44,197 bases of DNA from JBJFCE01 sp051888775 (GCA_051888775.1 JBJFCE010000062.1:1-44197); one strand, 5' to 3'; positions 1 through 7,837 are shown, numbered from the stretch's first letter. Made by a program: numbers and translations. The notes: generated by a model not told the origin, from the letters alone.

Positions 1-28
1 CTTTACGGACAGAGTTTCGCAATCGCCT
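1..28. repeat. Right end of a type A hairpin element, cut by the window edge (A0)
   Basis: The first 28 bases match the right arm end of the complete element at 7592-7794: they read GACAGAGTTTCGC and then AATCGCCT, against GACAGCGTTTCGC and AATCGCCT there. The core and left arm lie outside the window, so its orientation is unknown. It stops 35 bp before the first gene. Confidence 0.75.
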
Positions 29-63
29 ATATTACTATACCAGTAAAAAGGAGATATTATTTC

Positions 64-567
64 ATGCGTTGTTTTACCGTTACAGACAACAGAAGCTTCA
101 TGTCCGCACTGTTTACCGGCCCCGTATTTGACCGGATGTCGGCGGAGGACATTCAGATTGTAACTGCCAACACCTTCCACATGGACGGCCGTATCGTACC
201 CGCCTTCTTTACGGCAGACGAAATTGATGCCATGCCGGGCGGCTTACCGGAATATGCTCTATGGGAACAGCTTCGCCCGATCAGCTTCATGCTCATCAAA
301 GGGAAAAAGACGCCGGTCTCTTTCCAGATGACCTTCCATGCTCCTGCCGACCTGATCGAACAGTTATGCAACGATGCTTCCTGCACGGTCTCTGCCGCAC
401 AGGTACAGGCACTTGTCTTTACGATCCGCTACAGCGAAGGAACCTGTCGTATGATTACCGGTTCCTCTTATAAGACCTTTCTGCCGGACAAGTCTCTTGA
501 CCGGCTGTGGGATGACTATTTCTGCCGTTTTCTTTCAGAACATCAACTTTCCTTTGAGGAAGTCTGA
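64..567 (+). CDS. Uncharacterised 167-residue protein
   Basis: A soluble 167-residue protein with no signal peptide or membrane segment. The start is supported by AAGGAG about 10 bases upstream. It looks like a mixed alpha/beta protein with no cysteine cluster or nucleotide-binding loop. It resembles in general appearance the conserved clostridial hypothetical group labelled DUF5721, but that is a tentative recollection and I cannot confirm it. It ends one base before the stop of the convergent gene at 569, so no terminator fits between them. Its promoter would fall in or next to the element end at 1-28. Function unknown. Confidence 0.7.
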   Translation: MRCFTVTDNRSFMSALFTGPVFDRMSAEDIQIVTANTFHMDGRIVPAFFTADEIDAMPGGLPEYALWEQLRPISFMLIKGKKTPVSFQMTFHAPADLIEQLCNDASCTVSAAQVQALVFTIRYSEGTCRMITGSSYKTFLPDKSLDRLWDDYFCRFLSEHQLSFEEV

Positions 568-568
568 A

Positions 569-1411
569 TTACTGTGCAATGCCTTCCTTCTCTGATGTCT
601 TATACTTTTCAAGCAGCTGATCCAGCTTCTCATCCTCGCGGACCAGATCCATATTTCCCAATTCGTGATGTCTGCCCTTGGATTCCAGAAAACGATAAGC
701 GATCATAAAGCTGACATCATCAAAAGAGGTATAAAATTTCTCATTGACATGCTGTATCTTCTCGTGAAGCGGCAGATCCGGAAACAGATCCGCATACCGG
801 AATACCTCATCAAATGCATACATACAGATGTTTTCCTGCTGCCTGATATCGGATGTGATCTCCTGCACATGAAATACATGCATATACACGCGGAGCCACT
901 TGGTATAACCCTGAAACCATTCATAAAGTGTCTCATATTTACGGTTCATTGCTTCCACTTCTTTGCGCCAGATTTCAGACATATAGGTCGAATTCACAAT
1001 TCCCTGAATCTGCGCCGCCGTCAGATCCAGCTTATATTTTTCATTGAAGGCTTCTACGATCTTTTTCCGCTTTGCTGCAGCCTGCGGAAGCGTCTTCTCC
1101 TTGGGCATGGACTTCTTCACCTCTCGGTACGCCTCATAAGTCCCCTGATTTCCCTGTTCTTCATCCCATCGCTGCGGATCCCATCCATATTTCTCCTGCC
1201 GTTTCGCCGACTTCTTTTTCTTTTTAAAATAAGAAACCAGATAGATAATGATAGCAATAAATGCAATCGCACTAAGCGCCGGCATCAGCGTCGAAATAAA
1301 GGACATCACAATACTGCCAATGATCAGCATCTTAAACAACTGGCTGTTCCGATTGTCCCCTTTATTGTTTCCGAACATCAGAATAATAAATAGAATAAAA
1401 AAGATTCCCAT
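569..1411 (-). CDS. Membrane-anchored protein of unknown function
   Basis: I chose the ATG at 1411 because GGAG lies 7 bases upstream. The open frame runs on to 1630 but that extension has no start signal; an ATG at 1429 is a less likely alternative. The 280-residue product starts with a hydrophobic stretch (about residues 1-14) and has a second hydrophobic region (about 25-62) followed by the basic run FKKKKKSAKR. The remaining 200 residues are charged, helical and probably cytoplasmic, with no catalytic motif I recognise. It may be a two-helix membrane anchor with a cytoplasmic domain. An inverted repeat at 1459-1486 lies in its upstream region. Confidence 0.65.
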   Translation of the reverse strand: MGIFFILFIILMFGNNKGDNRNSQLFKMLIIGSIVMSFISTLMPALSAIAFIAIIIYLVSYFKKKKKSAKRQEKYGWDPQRWDEEQGNQGTYEAYREVKKSMPKEKTLPQAAAKRKKIVEAFNEKYKLDLTAAQIQGIVNSTYMSEIWRKEVEAMNRKYETLYEWFQGYTKWLRVYMHVFHVQEITSDIRQQENICMYAFDEVFRYADLFPDLPLHEKIQHVNEKFYTSFDDVSFMIAYRFLESKGRHHELGNMDLVREDEKLDQLLEKYKTSEKEGIAQ

Positions 1412-1458
1412 GTCTCTGCTCCGCTTCATCGTAAGAAGTTTTCCGTAATCACAAAAAG

Positions 1459-1486
1459 AAACAGTATGACTTCTGTCACACTGTTT
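1459..1486. promoter_or_regulatory. Inverted repeat between divergent genes
   Basis: AAACAGTATGAC and GTCACACTGTTT are 12-base arms separated by TTCT, with one mismatch. It lies between the membrane protein gene (start 1411) and the DUF2798 gene (start 1706), so it could be an operator. With T-rich sequence on both sides it could equally be a weak hairpin terminator. Confidence 0.4.
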
Positions 1487-1524
1487 TATTTTAACATATT
1501 TTATTCTGCTTGGGAACTTTTCCC

Positions 1525-1552
1525 TTGACTTTTTTTCTTTTCTGGTGATAAA
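1525..1552 (+). promoter_or_regulatory. Possible sigma-A promoter for the DUF2798 gene
   Basis: TTGACT at 1525-1530 and GATAAA at 1547-1552 are 16 bases apart. They would give a leader of about 145 bases before the ATG at 1706. Weak match. Confidence 0.3.
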
Positions 1553-1705
1553 CTGCAATAGCAAAATTACATAATATAAATGCATAACGACACAAGTAGT
1601 GCACGGCACGTAAATCTGATCACGGAACATTGTATTTTATTCTTCCGTCGTATCGATTCGCCGATCCTGCTGTGTCTTTTTTTATGCAGAAAAGGAGTAT
1701 TTATT

Positions 1706-2275
1706 ATGCCACAAAATCAATTTCAGAGAATGGCGTTTGCTTTTCTCACCGTACTCATCACCGTTCATGCGTATGTTTTTTACAGTCTGTATGTTGTAAA
1801 CGGTTCCCTTTTGATGACGCTCAATCAGACAAACAGCGTCCTTTCCGCCATCGAAAAGCAGGGCGGTGTATACATGCTCGGACAAAATCTACCGATCTGG
1901 GCTGTGGTCCTGACTGAATTCTGCCTTGCCTATCTTCTGGAAAATATCATGGGCAGTCCCTGTTCCTTCCGGCTTGCCGCAAAAGTCTTTGATCCCAGGA
2001 CCACACACCCGATGCTGTTTGAAACGGCTGTAATCTGTGCAACCGTAGGACTGATGTGTCCGACCATGAGCTTTCTGGCGGCGATCCTGTATTATCCGTA
2101 TTGCAATGGATTTCACCTGATCACGCTCCTCGCAAACTGGCTCAAGCTGGTATGCCTGAATTTCCCGTTTGCGTTTTTTACCCAGTTGTTCTTTATCCAG
2201 CCGCTCGTACGGACGCTGTTCAAAGCCATCTTTATCCGCGATAAGAACGAATCAGTTTCCGAATCGGCAGTATAA
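1706..2275 (+). CDS. DUF2798-type integral membrane protein
   Basis: AAAGGAG ends 9 bases before the ATG at 1706, so the longer in-frame extension to 1580 is rejected. The 189-residue product begins MPQNQFQRMAFAFLTVLITV, the type of N-terminus I associate with clostridial DUF2798 proteins. About four hydrophobic helices are visible (residues about 8-30, 58-78, 95-118, 135-160). No transport or enzyme motif is seen and the family has no established function. Its last 44 bases overlap the 3' end of ptsI on the other strand, and no terminator is visible. Confidence 0.7.
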   Translation: MPQNQFQRMAFAFLTVLITVHAYVFYSLYVVNGSLLMTLNQTNSVLSAIEKQGGVYMLGQNLPIWAVVLTEFCLAYLLENIMGSPCSFRLAAKVFDPRTTHPMLFETAVICATVGLMCPTMSFLAAILYYPYCNGFHLITLLANWLKLVCLNFPFAFFTQLFFIQPLVRTLFKAIFIRDKNESVSESAV

Positions 2276-3848
2276 AGCCGGGCGATACCGATAATTCATC
2301 GATGCCCATCTGAAGAAAGGTTTCTGTCAGGGTCGTATCCGATGCCAGTTCTCCGCAGATACCGACCCAGCAGTTTCCTGCATGACCGTTCTCGATAACC
2401 TGCTTTATCATCCTAAGGATCGCCGGATGATGGGCATCATAAAATTCATCCAGCTTTGCGTTCTGTCTGTCGATCGCAAGCGTATACTGCGTCAGATCGT
2501 TCGTTCCGATACTGAAAAAATCCACCTCTTTTGCCAATTCGTCACTCATCATGACAGCTGCGGGGGTCTCGATCATGATCCCCTGTTCAATATCCTGAAA
2601 CGGAACGTCCTGTTCCCGAAGCTCACGCTTCACTTCCTCTGCAATTTCTTTGACCTTACAAACCTCTTCAACAGATATGATCATCGGATACATCACCGAC
2701 AGATTTCCAAAAGCGCTTGCCCTGTAAATAGCGCGTAACTGTGTCTTAAAAATCTCAGGCTGCTTTAAACAGATCCGGATCGCACGGTATCCCATTGCCG
2801 GATTTTCTTCTTTGTCCAGATTAAAATAGTCCACCTGTTTGTCCGCACCGATATCCAGTGTCCGGATGATGACCTTGCGTCCTGCCATCGTCTCCGCCAC
2901 TGCTTTATATGCCTGAAACTGCTCTTCCTCTGTCGGGAAATGATCCTTTTCCAGATATAAAAATTCACTTCGGAACAGACCGACTCCGGCAGCATCATTT
3001 TCCAGCACATTTCCTACATCCGAGCTGCTGCCGATATTGGCATACAACCGGATCTTTCTGCCGGATTCCGTCACATCTTCCTTTCCCTTCAGCTGCTGCA
3101 AAAGGTTCTTCTGCTCATGCTCTCTGTCCATTTTCTTCTGCATATCATGCAATGTTTCCACGTCCGGATCCACATACAGAGTTCCCGTACCGCCGTCCAC
3201 GATCACGGTCTTTCCGTTCCATTCTTCACATACCGCAATTCCTATCAGTGCCGGAATATTCATGGTTCTTGCCAGAATTGCCGTATGAGAATTCGTGGAC
3301 CCGACCTGTGTAATAAATCCCAGAAGCTTCGTCTTATCCAGCTGTACCGTTTCACTCGGTGCCAGATCCTTTGCTGCCAGAATTACCGGTTCCGTCAGTT
3401 CAAATTCATTCGTTTTACCGGAAAGCACCCGGAGCAGCCTGCCCGAGACATCGACCACATCCGCCGCTCTTGCCTTAAAATATTCACCTTCCATTTCTTC
3501 AAACATTTTGGCAAAATTGTCTCCGGTTGCGGCAACCGCGTATTCGGCATTAACGCCCTGATTTAAGATCATGTTGGAAACAGAATCCATATAATCATCT
3601 TCCTCATCCAACATCATCATATGCACGTCAAAAACTGCCGCATTCACCTCTCCGACCTCTCTGCACGCTTTGTCGTAAAGCTCCTGAAGCTGTTTTAATG
3701 CCTTGCTTCTTGCAAGCAAAAACCGCTCCCACTCTGCTTTCGGATCCTCCGGCTTATAGCGCTTTACCTGCTTTTCCTCTTTTTGATAATAAAAAAGCTT
3801 TCCGATCGCTATTCCGTTTAAAATTGATTTTCCCTGAAAGACTTCCAT
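2232..3848 (-). CDS. ptsI: Phosphoenolpyruvate-protein phosphotransferase (PTS enzyme I)
   Basis: Enzyme I is the cytoplasmic first step of the phosphotransferase system: it takes phosphate from phosphoenolpyruvate and passes it to HPr. The N-terminal domain begins with LNGIAIGK; the phosphohistidine is His188 in GSTNSHTAILAR. The PEP-binding barrel shows GVGLFRSEFLY, RTLDIGADK and FFSIGTNDLTQY, and the active cysteine is in CGELASD. At 538 residues it is about 35 shorter than the usual 570-575, missing only the extreme C-terminal tail, so it should be functional. It lies 62 bp downstream of ptsH and is probably co-transcribed with it. Its 3' end overlaps the DUF2798 gene by 44 bp. Confidence 0.96.
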   Translation of the reverse strand: MEVFQGKSILNGIAIGKLFYYQKEEKQVKRYKPEDPKAEWERFLLARSKALKQLQELYDKACREVGEVNAAVFDVHMMMLDEEDDYMDSVSNMILNQGVNAEYAVAATGDNFAKMFEEMEGEYFKARAADVVDVSGRLLRVLSGKTNEFELTEPVILAAKDLAPSETVQLDKTKLLGFITQVGSTNSHTAILARTMNIPALIGIAVCEEWNGKTVIVDGGTGTLYVDPDVETLHDMQKKMDREHEQKNLLQQLKGKEDVTESGRKIRLYANIGSSSDVGNVLENDAAGVGLFRSEFLYLEKDHFPTEEEQFQAYKAVAETMAGRKVIIRTLDIGADKQVDYFNLDKEENPAMGYRAIRICLKQPEIFKTQLRAIYRASAFGNLSVMYPMIISVEEVCKVKEIAEEVKRELREQDVPFQDIEQGIMIETPAAVMMSDELAKEVDFFSIGTNDLTQYTLAIDRQNAKLDEFYDAHHPAILRMIKQVIENGHAGNCWVGICGELASDTTLTETFLQMGIDELSVSPGFILPIRKLIRSYRG

Positions 3849-3910
3849 ATCATACCTCTTACTATTTTCTTTCTGACGGCAGATTCCGTTTGGGTTGACT
3901 TATGCCTTTA

Positions 3911-4168
3911 TCACAGATTTTCCGAAAGGAAGGTTTGCAGCCGCTCTGCCGCTTCTTCCTCGCAGTCTCCTTCCACGGTTACCGTAATGGTATCTCCATG
4001 CTTGACACCAAGTCCCATCAGCGCCATCAGTTTCTTTGCATCCGCACGTTTTCCGTTACAGGAAACAGTCACTTCTGCTCCCGTCTCCTTTGCTTCCTTC
4101 ACCAGCATTCCCGCCGGTCTTGCATGAATTCCGATTTCATCCGTAATCACATAATCAAATGTCTTCAT
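3911..4168 (-). CDS. ptsH: Phosphocarrier protein HPr
   Basis: HPr relays phosphate from enzyme I to the sugar-specific EII proteins. The start at 4168 follows AGAGGAAATAAG; the frame extends upstream only into a repeat element. The 85-residue product has the active His15 in GIHARPAG. The position that is Ser46 in Bacillus HPr (LKSIMGVM), where HPr kinase acts, is lysine here (AKKLMALM). Serine phosphorylation and CcpA-type catabolite control through this site are therefore not expected; this is an inference from one residue. It is followed by ptsI. A promoter probably lies at the edge of the upstream element (see 4193-4222). Confidence 0.96.
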   Translation of the reverse strand: MKTFDYVITDEIGIHARPAGMLVKEAKETGAEVTVSCNGKRADAKKLMALMGLGVKHGDTITVTVEGDCEEEAAERLQTFLSENL

Positions 4169-4192
4169 CTTATTTCCTCTTTCTTTCTGACA

Positions 4193-4222
4193 ATGATACA
4201 GACATTTGCAAAACTCTGTCAG
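4193..4222 (-). promoter_or_regulatory. Candidate ptsHI promoter formed at the edge of hairpin element A1
   Basis: On the minus strand CTGACA (4217-4222) and TATCAT (4193-4198) are 18 bases apart, about 25 bases before the ptsH start. The -35-like hexamer is part of the conserved terminal motif of element A1. The intrinsic terminator at 4512-4548 should block read-through from the upstream gene, so a local promoter is needed. Confidence 0.45.
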
Positions 4223-4396
4223 CAGACCGGAAGGCATCTACAGATCTGTCAGCGGCAGGTACTGGGAGTCCGTCGGTACTTAGGTGCCGTGTTTTGGCAC
4301 CTTATGTACCGTTACGGACGAGGTGTAGCGAGAGCGTGCCTGCCGCTGACAGGTCTGTGGGTGCCTTCCGGTCTGCTGACAGAGTTTCGCAAATGT
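4202..4396 (+). repeat. Type A hairpin element A1
   Basis: A 195 bp inverted-repeat element between the CarD-like gene and ptsH. Both arms run about 55 bases from ACATTTGC through the terminal motif AAACTCTGTC to GCGGCAGG. They enclose a 78-base core at 4260-4337 that contains GGTACTTAGGTGCC, then GGCACCTTATGTACC, and ends AGCGAGAGCGT. Four arm positions do not pair canonically: three are G-U pairs on the core strand and one is A-C. Confidence 0.9.
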
Positions 4397-4511
4397 TTCT
4401 CATATTGATATTGTGATTGTTTTTCCGAATTTCATGCGTGCTTTTTCAGACTTTGTAACATCTGTTGTTTTCTTATATTGTACCAATTCTATCACCATCC
4501 GTAAAACAAAA

Positions 4512-4548
4512 AAATAAAGCATCCGGAAATTTCCAGTCCGAATGCTTC
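4512..4548 (-). terminator. Intrinsic terminator after the CarD-like gene
   Basis: On the minus strand GCATTCGGA pairs with TCCGGATGC (one G-T pair) and is followed by TTTATTTTTTT. It lies 16 bases after the stop codon at 4564. Confidence 0.85.
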
Positions 4549-4563
4549 TTATCCGTTGACAGC

Positions 4564-5076
4564 CTATGACTCACTTTTCTCCATAATACTGTCCGCAATA
4601 TAGTCCGCTACCTGATTTTTATCGATCTCCAGTACATAGGCAAGTTCTCCGTACAGCTGATCCTCCGCCATTCTAAAATAGCGCTCATCCACAACCGTAA
4701 CCTTCTTGCCATCCCGTATTCTGGATTTTTTCCTCTGGTACAATGTTTTAATGATCTTTACAAGCTCCCTGCAGTCACAAGTGGAAAGTGCACTGCGATA
4801 CTGTGCCTCCCGCTCACGCTCGTTACCGATCCATACAGTCTGTATCTTCGGAATCTCCTCGATCAGCTGTTTTGCCTCGGCTTTGGAAATCACCGGACGC
4901 ATGATCGTCTTACTGTTATCTACCGGTACATAGATCACCGCCTCGTGCTGGTAGATAGGACACAACGTATAATATTCCCGCTTTTTGTCCGCCATCGACA
5001 GTGAGATCGTTCCGATCTCCTCCACCTTACAGATTCCGCTTTTTCCGTACACAATCACATCATTGACTTCAAACAT
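4564..5076 (-). CDS. CarD family transcription regulator
   Basis: A 170-residue protein beginning MFEVNDVIVYGKSG, the start of the CarD/TRCF RNA-polymerase-interacting domain. In this family the domain contacts the RNA polymerase beta subunit and alters promoter open-complex stability. The C-terminal half (from about residue 75) is helical and basic, ending in a cluster typical of the DNA-binding part. I chose the ATG at 5076, which aligns with family starts; the frame continues to a TTG at 5127 without a convincing ribosome binding site. It is monocistronic by layout, with a terminator behind it. Confidence 0.85.
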   Translation of the reverse strand: MFEVNDVIVYGKSGICKVEEIGTISLSMADKKREYYTLCPIYQHEAVIYVPVDNSKTIMRPVISKAEAKQLIEEIPKIQTVWIGNEREREAQYRSALSTCDCRELVKIIKTLYQRKKSRIRDGKKVTVVDERYFRMAEDQLYGELAYVLEIDKNQVADYIADSIMEKSES

Positions 5077-5269
5077 TTTTCTACCGCTTTCCCCAGACAG
5101 AGATACCGGAAGGTCGCTCATTTGCAACGCTTCCGGTAATTCACAACATGTTTTCTGTATTTATTTTAGCATCAAACACGCTGAATTGTCAGTGTTTTTT
5201 GCTCTGTCAGCCGTTTTTCGTGATTATGCCGTATTGTACAGTGGTTCTTTTTTGTGCAAAATGACGAAT

Positions 5270-5623
5270 CTACTTCATCTTTGGTTTGAAAACCAGACTT
5301 GCCAGATAGGCAAATACCAGAGCCGCACTACAGCCTACCGCACCGCTCTGAAATCCACCTTTAAATAATCCTATAAAACCGTCCTGATCTACAGCCTCTT
5401 TGACGCCTTTCATCAAGACATTGCCATATCCCAACAACGGGACACTGGCTCCCGCTCCGGCAAACTCCTGAAACGGTTCATACCATCCGAACGCACTGAT
5501 GAGTGCCCCGAGACATACAAGCAGCACCATAATGCGTCCGGGCATAAGCTTCGTCTTTTCCATCAAAATCTGTACCAATGCACAGATCAGTCCACCCACC
5601 CAAAAAGCATTCAGATAATCCAT
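5270..5623 (-). CDS. spoVAE: Stage V sporulation protein AE (SpoVAE)
   Basis: A 117-residue membrane protein of the SpoVA channel complex, which in Bacillus moves dipicolinic acid into the spore and releases it at germination. It starts MDYLNAFWVGGLICALVQIL and contains FAGAGASVPLLGYGN, shared with SpoVAC. About four hydrophobic helices fill most of the length. GGAGG lies 6 bases before the ATG. Its usual partners spoVAC and spoVAD are not adjacent: spoVAD is 4 kb and spoVAC about 31 kb upstream. A sigma-G-like promoter lies directly in front (5652-5681). Confidence 0.93.
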   Translation of the reverse strand: MDYLNAFWVGGLICALVQILMEKTKLMPGRIMVLLVCLGALISAFGWYEPFQEFAGAGASVPLLGYGNVLMKGVKEAVDQDGFIGLFKGGFQSGAVGCSAALVFAYLASLVFKPKMK

Positions 5624-5651
5624 GATAACCTCCAGATTTTCTTTTTGCTTT

Positions 5652-5681
5652 CAGTATGGACCTGTTTTTGCCGTTTTATAC
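5652..5681 (-). promoter_or_regulatory. Sigma-G-like forespore promoter for spoVAE
   Basis: On the minus strand GTATA (5677-5681) and CATACTG (5652-5658) are 18 bases apart, close to the Bacillus sigma-G pattern GHATR-N18-CATNHTA. The -35 part overlaps the stop codon of the upstream flavin reductase gene, so spoVAE can be expressed separately from it. Confidence 0.65.
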
Positions 5682-6299
5682 CGTCGCCTCTACCTTTTCA
5701 AAATCTGCCGCACCGTGCTTACAGATCGGGCATACAAAATCCTCCGGCAGGGTATCGCCTTCATAAACATAACCGCATACTTTACATACCCACGTTGTCT
5801 TCGTCGTCTGCTTCGGCGCCTCCGGCTTCGGCTTAATATGCTCCTGATAATACGTATAAGTTGCGGTCGGAACATCGGATAAGATCTTTGCATCCGTCAC
5901 ATCCGCAATAAAAATTGTATGTGTATCCATATCAATTGTCTGAATCACGCTTCCGGACACATACGCATTGGTCTGTCCCGTAATATAATAAAGACCGTTC
6001 TCACTTCTGGCACATTCGGTATATCCCGCAAATTTATCCACATTGTTACCGGACTGGAAGCCAAAATGCCGGAAAAGCTCAAAATCCGCATTCTCAGCAA
6101 TCATGGAAACATTAAACTTCCGGGATGCCATGATCATATCATGCGTCTTATTCTGCTTATTGACAGCGATCAGAATCCTGTTCGGCGCCGATGTCACCTG
6201 AATCGCCGTATTGATGATACAACCGTTATCAAACTGCCCTTCCGCTGTTGTTAATACATACAGTCCGTATCCGAACCGAAACATAGCCTGCTTATCCAT
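5676..6299 (-). CDS. Flavin reductase-rubredoxin fusion (high molecular weight rubredoxin type)
   Basis: Residues 1-150 form an FMN-binding flavin reductase domain (MDKQAMFRFGYGLYVLTT, with the central NVSMIAEN region). A short linker rich in Pro and Lys leads to a rubredoxin at residues 168-207 with iron ligands Cys172, Cys175, Cys190 and Cys193 (WVCKVCGYVYEG and CPIC). This is the layout of the NADH-rubredoxin reductase component that feeds flavodiiron oxygen or NO reductases in anaerobes such as Moorella; that role is inferred. The start has AAGGAGG 5 bases upstream. No flavodiiron gene is in the window. Confidence 0.93.
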   Translation of the reverse strand: MDKQAMFRFGYGLYVLTTAEGQFDNGCIINTAIQVTSAPNRILIAVNKQNKTHDMIMASRKFNVSMIAENADFELFRHFGFQSGNNVDKFAGYTECARSENGLYYITGQTNAYVSGSVIQTIDMDTHTIFIADVTDAKILSDVPTATYTYYQEHIKPKPEAPKQTTKTTWVCKVCGYVYEGDTLPEDFVCPICKHGAADFEKVEATV

Positions 6300-6337
6300 A
6301 AAAACCTCCTTCTGTCATGAACCCAATCATCCGCCTG

Positions 6338-6850
6338 TTACGGGTGATTCTCCAACTTTTGTATGATCTGCTCCACAACCTCACGCAATACCAGTTCCTC
6401 GCAATCAATAATAATATCCGCATATTGCTCATAAAGCGGGGTACGTTCCGCATAAAGCTGTGCAAGTGTCTGATGTTCTTTAAGTGCCACGCCTCTCTCA
6501 CGCAGATCTCCGAGCCGGTTTTCAATCGCCTCATAAGACAGCTTCAGATAAATAACCGTTCCGATCTGTTTGAAATGCGCCATCGCCTCTGTACCGTATA
6601 TGACACTTCCTCCCGTAGCTATGATACTGTGCTCCGCATTGAGTGAAGCATTGATCCGATTCTCGATCTCCAAAAATCCCTGAAGTCCCTCCTGTGCAAT
6701 GATCTCATGCAAAAGACGCTGTTCCTGTTCCTGAATCACCAGATCCGAATCCATAAAATAATAGCCAAGCTTTTTGGCAAGCACCACACCGACCGTACTT
6801 TTTCCCGCACCGGGCATGCCGATCAGAACCAGATTCGTTTTATCCGACAT
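6338..6850 (-). CDS. aroK: Shikimate-kinase-like P-loop kinase with altered substrate residues
   Basis: A 170-residue small-molecule kinase. The Walker A loop is GMPGAGKST (11-19), followed by the Asp pair in DSD (34-36) and TGGS at 79-82. Arg136 in the RTPLY motif matches the shikimate-binding Arg136. However, the usual FRxxE is FLEIE (59-63), so the second shikimate-binding arginine is Leu60; the GGG turn is GGS; and the lid lacks the usual Arg-Pro-Leu-Leu. It could be a true but diverged shikimate kinase or a relative acting on another substrate. Its first 11 bases overlap the end of ridA, implying translational coupling. No other aromatic pathway genes are nearby. Confidence 0.8.
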   Translation of the reverse strand: MSDKTNLVLIGMPGAGKSTVGVVLAKKLGYYFMDSDLVIQEQEQRLLHEIIAQEGLQGFLEIENRINASLNAEHSIIATGGSVIYGTEAMAHFKQIGTVIYLKLSYEAIENRLGDLRERGVALKEHQTLAQLYAERTPLYEQYADIIIDCEELVLREVVEQIIQKLENHP

Positions 6851-7217
6851 AAGCGATCACTTCTACTTCACACAGTACATTCTTTGGCAACTGCTTGACT
6901 GCAACGCAGCTTCTTGCCGGTTTTTCCGTGAAATACTTCTCATATACCGCATTAAATGCCGCAAAATCTGCCATATCCGCAAGGAAGCAGGTCGTCTTTA
7001 CCACTTTTGTATAATCCGTTCCCGCTGCTTCAAGAATTGCTCCTACATTCTTCATGACCTGTTCTGCCTGAATACTGATATCTCCCTGTGCAATTTCTCC
7101 GGTTGCCGGAATGATCGGGATCTGCCCCGATGCATATAACGTATCTCCTGCAATAATTCCCTGGGAATACGGTCCGATTGCTGCCGGTGCCTTTTCTGTA
7201 CTTACTTTCTTTAACAT
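6840..7217 (-). CDS. ridA: RidA family enamine/imine deaminase
   Basis: RidA proteins hydrolyse reactive enamines and imines formed by PLP-dependent dehydratases, protecting PLP enzymes from damage. The 125-residue length and the motifs IGPYSQ (14-19), YASGQIPI (28-35), PARSCV with the carboxylate-binding Arg102, and CEVEVIA near the end are typical. AGGAGGA lies just before the ATG. The gene overlaps the shikimate-kinase-like gene by 11 bases. Confidence 0.95.
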   Translation of the reverse strand: MLKKVSTEKAPAAIGPYSQGIIAGDTLYASGQIPIIPATGEIAQGDISIQAEQVMKNVGAILEAAGTDYTKVVKTTCFLADMADFAAFNAVYEKYFTEKPARSCVAVKQLPKNVLCEVEVIAYVG

Positions 7218-7276
7218 AGTGTCTCCTCCTGATGATGTTTTATGTAAATGTCAGTATAACCTTTCTTACCACCGGT

Positions 7277-7519
7277 TCAGACCGGAGGCTCGTTTTCAAA
7301 CTCCACCGTCACATAATACCCTCTGGCATTTTCCACGACTGCGGAAACGACACCTTCCCGTGCCTTTAACTGTTCTCTGAACGGGTAATTGCCCGACATG
7401 GCAAGAGACGGATCAATCGTATAATAATAATTGCTCGGAAGTTTTCCTTCCGTAATCGTGACATGATCTCCCTCATGCAGCAGTCCCGGACGTTCCATCT
7501 TAAATTCCATTGTCCTCAT
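7277..7519 (-). CDS. Small uncharacterised protein
   Basis: An 80-residue protein with a start supported by AGAGGTGAG. The sequence is short, polar and probably beta-rich (HVTITEGKLPSNYYYTID, YYVTVEFENE), with no cysteines, signal peptide or membrane segment. I do not recognise the family. It lies 59 bp upstream of ridA on the same strand and may be in its transcript. Its 5' side is bounded by hairpin element A2. Confidence 0.6.
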   Translation of the reverse strand: MRTMEFKMERPGLLHEGDHVTITEGKLPSNYYYTIDPSLAMSGNYPFREQLKAREGVVSAVVENARGYYVTVEFENEPPV

Positions 7520-7578
7520 ATCAATCTCACCTCTATGCTTCTGACTTCTTCATTGTACTATCCGTCTTCCCTTTTTTC

Positions 7579-7807
7579 AACCTGTAAAATTAGGCGATTG
7601 CGAAACGCTGTCCGTAAGTCGGAACCGGTGCTGATCAACCTATCGGTGACCGGTACTGTGAGTCCGTCGGTACTTAGGTGCCGTATTTTGGCACCTTATG
7701 TACCGTTACGGACGAGGTGTAGCGAAAGCGTACCGGTCAACGATAAGTTGATCAGCACCGGTTCCGACTTACGGACAGCGTTTCGCAATCGCCTAACCTG
7801 TAAAATT
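7579..7807. repeat. 13 bp direct repeat flanking element A2
   Basis: AACCTGTAAAATT occurs at 7579-7591 and again at 7795-7807, exactly abutting the two ends of element A2. It looks like a target-site duplication. Confidence 0.8.
7592..7794 (+). repeat. Type A hairpin element A2 (best-preserved copy)
   Basis: A 203 bp element whose two arms of about 62 bases are complementary apart from two positions and end in AGGCGATTGCGAAA. The 78-base core is at 7654-7731 and ends AGCGAAAGCGT. The arm interior (CGTAAGTCGGAACCGGTGCT) is not found in the other copies. It sits between divergent genes at 7519 and 7935. Confidence 0.92.
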
Positions 7808-7808
7808 G

Positions 7809-7837
7809 TTGCAAAGCATACGTTTTCCCGATATACT
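7809..7837 (+). promoter_or_regulatory. Sigma-A promoter for the 7935 membrane protein gene
   Basis: TTGCAA at 7809-7814 and TATACT at 7832-7837 are 17 bases apart. The -35 starts two bases after the right direct repeat of element A2. Confidence 0.65.

Noticed and set aside
4202..4396. Hairpin elements as integron attC sites
   Set aside because: attC sites have conserved ends and a variable centre with R and L boxes; here the centre is the most conserved part, and there is no integrase or cassette array.
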